Shown in pieces: positions 22,526 to 23,899 of a stretch of 23,899 nucleotides of DNA. Every line of letters starts with the position of its first letter. The stretch's first letter is position 1. Origin of the DNA: a virus; IMG/VR virus record IMGVR_UViG_3300037508_002051, positions 1 to 23,899 of that record; one strand, written 5' to 3'. Both the position numbers and the translations under genes were made by a program. The notes beneath the pieces were generated by a model. The model saw only the letters and a program-made list of their open reading frames with translations. It did not search any database and was not told the DNA's origin.

Positions 22526-23025
22526 TATTTACTTCCCTCATAAAAAGCCCATGCTAAACCATTAAAAGCTTCGACGGCCTTTTTTCTAAGTTCGGGGTCT
22601 AGAGCAACATTATCGTCTCCGATATGCTGTACAACAACATAGGTAGCCGCTTGTGTTAGATCAGGATATTTACCTTTAAGATCCAAATTATAAAAAGCTC
22701 CAGCTATTTTATTAGCTTCTCTAATTTCATCAGTATTTTTAATTACTTCATTTTCACCATCTAGTTCTATTAGTCTTGCCAAGTCAGAGAATAATCCGCT
22801 TAATTTCACACCATCAACTGATCGATCCGAGCTTCCGGATTTTAGGATCTCGGTTACTTTTTGACAATTATCCTTTAATGACGGATCCAACGGAGCTAAT
22901 ACCGATGGAGCATGATTTATTGGATTGGTGGATAGATTATTTTTAATAACTGGTCCAAGTAATCCGTATGTTAATAATAGTCCTCCAATGACTAAAACTA
23001 TTATATTAGTATTTTTAATATTCAT
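22525..23025 (-). CDS. N-terminally anchored protein, unknown function
   Basis: This 166-residue protein has one membrane helix at about 8-29 (IIVLVIGGLLLTYGLLGPVI) and a soluble, helical, mildly acidic domain facing the other side. The start is set at ATG 23025 by AGGAG five bases upstream; the in-frame ATG at 23043 lies before that site and is disfavoured. The start overlaps the preceding stop (ATGA). Immediately downstream is the cysteine peptidase, translationally coupled through TAATG. No family recognised. Confidence 0.8.
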   Translation of the reverse strand: MNIKNTNIIVLVIGGLLLTYGLLGPVIKNNLSTNPINHAPSVLAPLDPSLKDNCQKVTEILKSGSSDRSVDGVKLSGLFSDLARLIELDGENEVIKNTDEIREANKIAGAFYNLDLKGKYPDLTQAATYVVVQHIGDDNVALDPELRKKAVEAFNGLAWAFYEGSK

Positions 23026-23357
23026 TTTGTCTCCTGGCCGCATGTGTTGGGACTAAGATGTGGAAATGCGCTATCTAAAACTTCAACAGCTTTTGGACAC
23101 TTCATTTTTTCTGCTAAATCCCTAGTATTTTTCCAACTACTAATTAATTTTAGAAAATCATTATCATTTTTTGCAACAGCAGACTCTGTGCTGACTCTGT
23201 TTACTAGTTTACCAATAAGCCCAGCAATATAATCTTTAACTGGTACTAATTGATCCTTAAATAGTACAAATAATATAAGAGCGGCTCCTCCATAAACCAT
23301 TAGATCTGTTCCTGATAATCTACTACTAAATTCTTGAAAACTTTCGGCATAATTCAT
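23022..23357 (-). CDS. Single-pass membrane protein, unknown function
   Basis: This 111-residue protein has a hydrophobic helix at about 19-36 (LMVYGGAALILFVLFKDQ), then a second moderately hydrophobic stretch (DYIAGLIGKLV) and a soluble tail with two cysteines (MKCPK and NTCGQ). It is the first of two small membrane genes directly upstream of the cysteine peptidase. The pair share the layout of an N-terminal anchor plus soluble tail, with ATGA overlap. Family unknown. Confidence 0.78.
   Translation of the reverse strand: MNYAESFQEFSSRLSGTDLMVYGGAALILFVLFKDQLVPVKDYIAGLIGKLVNRVSTESAVAKNDNDFLKLISSWKNTRDLAEKMKCPKAVEVLDSAFPHLSPNTCGQETK
23031..23035 (-). promoter_or_regulatory. Ribosome binding site selecting ATG 23025
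   Basis: AGGAG on the minus strand lies five bases before ATG 23025 and downstream of the competing ATG 23043, which decides the start of the anchored protein. Confidence 0.7.
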
Positions 23358-23370
23358 AAGATTCGTCCTT

Positions 23371-23799
23371 TCAGACTAGATAATTGTGTTGAACTGTTAA
23401 TTTTGGTTTAAAAACGCCCGCTTCTCTAAAAATTTTAACCATACTGTCAATTGTTGAACTGACCAAAATCATAAGAAAACTTTTAACATAAGAATGAATG
23501 TACCCTTCTATTATGTGCGGCACAACGGGAATGTCAACTGCTAAAAATAAGCTATCATAAAATTTACTAATCATACTCATAGCTAGCTCTTTTTTTTGTG
23601 GACTACTTAAATCTCGTCCAATAATTTCTATAATTTGTATTATGCTAGCTATTGCTAATTGCAAAAGTTTCCATGCTTGATCTATTGCGAATCTTTTAAC
23701 ATCCTTAAATGATTCTTTTGTTCTACTTATCAGTTTTTCTACTTCGTTTAGTATTAGTTCTTGGCTTTTTGGTGTTTCTGGACTTTCTTGGTTTGTCAT
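23371..23799 (-). CDS. Helical membrane-active protein, possible holin-like
   Basis: This 142-residue protein starts at ATG 23799 (the TTG further upstream is disfavoured). The N-terminal 40 residues are polar and charged. A hydrophobic helix follows at about 41-60 (QAWKLLQLAIASIIQIIEII), then a charged hinge, a segment LFLAVDIPVVPHIIEGYI, and another hydrophobic helix at about 104-120 (YVKSFLMILVSSTIDSM). This layout fits a small membrane or membrane-associated phage protein, and a holin is one possibility. No diagnostic motif. The gene starts inside the end of the preceding gene, with a 77 bp overlap. Confidence 0.78.
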   Translation of the reverse strand: MTNQESPETPKSQELILNEVEKLISRTKESFKDVKRFAIDQAWKLLQLAIASIIQIIEIIGRDLSSPQKKELAMSMISKFYDSLFLAVDIPVVPHIIEGYIHSYVKSFLMILVSSTIDSMVKIFREAGVFKPKLTVQHNYLV

Positions 23800-23899
23800 C
23801 TTTTTTCTCCTCATTAACAACTGGTGGGGTGTTGACAACTTCTGGTGTAATTTCCGTTTTGATATTTTTTCTACTATTAATATACTTATATAATATTAC
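23723..23899 (-). CDS. C-terminal tail of an upstream gene, start outside window
   Basis: An open frame enters at the right edge and runs 58 codons to TAG at 23725-23723. It has hydrophobic residues at its visible start (VILYKYI), a Pro/Val stretch (EITPEVVNTPPVVN) and a strongly basic Lys/Arg/Thr tail (KKDDKPRKSRNTKKPRTNTK). Such a tail is common at the end of phage proteins. It overlaps the next gene by 77 bp in another frame. Being partial, its identity cannot be given, and its reality rests on composition and the absence of stops. Confidence 0.55.
   Translation of the reverse strand, partial: VILYKYINSRKNIKTEITPEVVNTPPVVNEEKKDDKPRKSRNTKKPRTNTKRSRKTDK
23807..23812 (-). promoter_or_regulatory. 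Ribosome binding site selecting ATG 23799
   Basis: GAGGAG lies seven bases before ATG 23799. It fixes the start of the downstream gene even though it sits inside the coding frame of the upstream one. Confidence 0.7.

Overview
This AT-rich window reads as part of the genome of an uncultivated tailed bacteriophage (Caudoviricetes-like). Evidence: every convincing gene lies on the minus strand; genes are packed with 4-20 bp overlaps or gaps mostly under 60 bp; virion-type, nucleotide-metabolism and replication genes occur together; and a large share of the small genes belong to no family I recognise. No rRNA, tRNA, transposase, integrase or CRISPR array is visible. I cannot name the host. Coding is continuous, and no stretch over about 60 bp lacks a gene once a hidden 50-codon ORF at 10060-10212 is counted.

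Read in the direction of transcription (high to low coordinates), the first block (23.9-10.7 kb) looks like structural, host-contact and envelope genes. It starts with the basic tail of a truncated gene, three small membrane or helical proteins, and a papain-like cysteine peptidase. Next come a short coiled-coil protein and a 1102-residue modular protein (beta-propeller, LecA-like lectin domain, Asp-box propeller). Four small membrane or exported proteins follow. Then comes a 1278-residue protein carrying two SUMF1/FGE-like modules whose halves are in swapped order, a 448-residue protein with a MIDAS-like motif, and an RgpF-type glycosyltransferase. The three large proteins are joined or tipped by Thr/Pro/Ser-rich stalks built from short tandem DNA repeats.

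A consensus-like sigma70 promoter (TTGACA, 16 bp, TATAAT) overlaps the end of the glycosyltransferase gene and points at the second block (10.7-0 kb). That block first makes nucleotides: dCMP deaminase, a small membrane protein, and class I ribonucleotide reductase beta then alpha, followed by a MazG-like pyrophosphohydrolase. It continues with PhoH, an HNH endonuclease, a run of small unknown and zinc-ribbon proteins, a RecA/UvsX recombinase, a Vsr/DUF559-like nuclease, a helical protein that may be a UvsY-like mediator, and a DnaB-type helicase cut by the window edge. The plausible reading is an early DNA-synthesis and recombination cluster placed directly downstream of a host-recognition cluster.

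The most unusual items are the two apparently circularly permuted FGE-like modules, the lectin/propeller adhesin, the promoter whose predicted start falls on the dCMP deaminase ATG, the overlooked membrane microprotein inside the ribonucleotide reductase operon, and the recA-linked recombination gene set.
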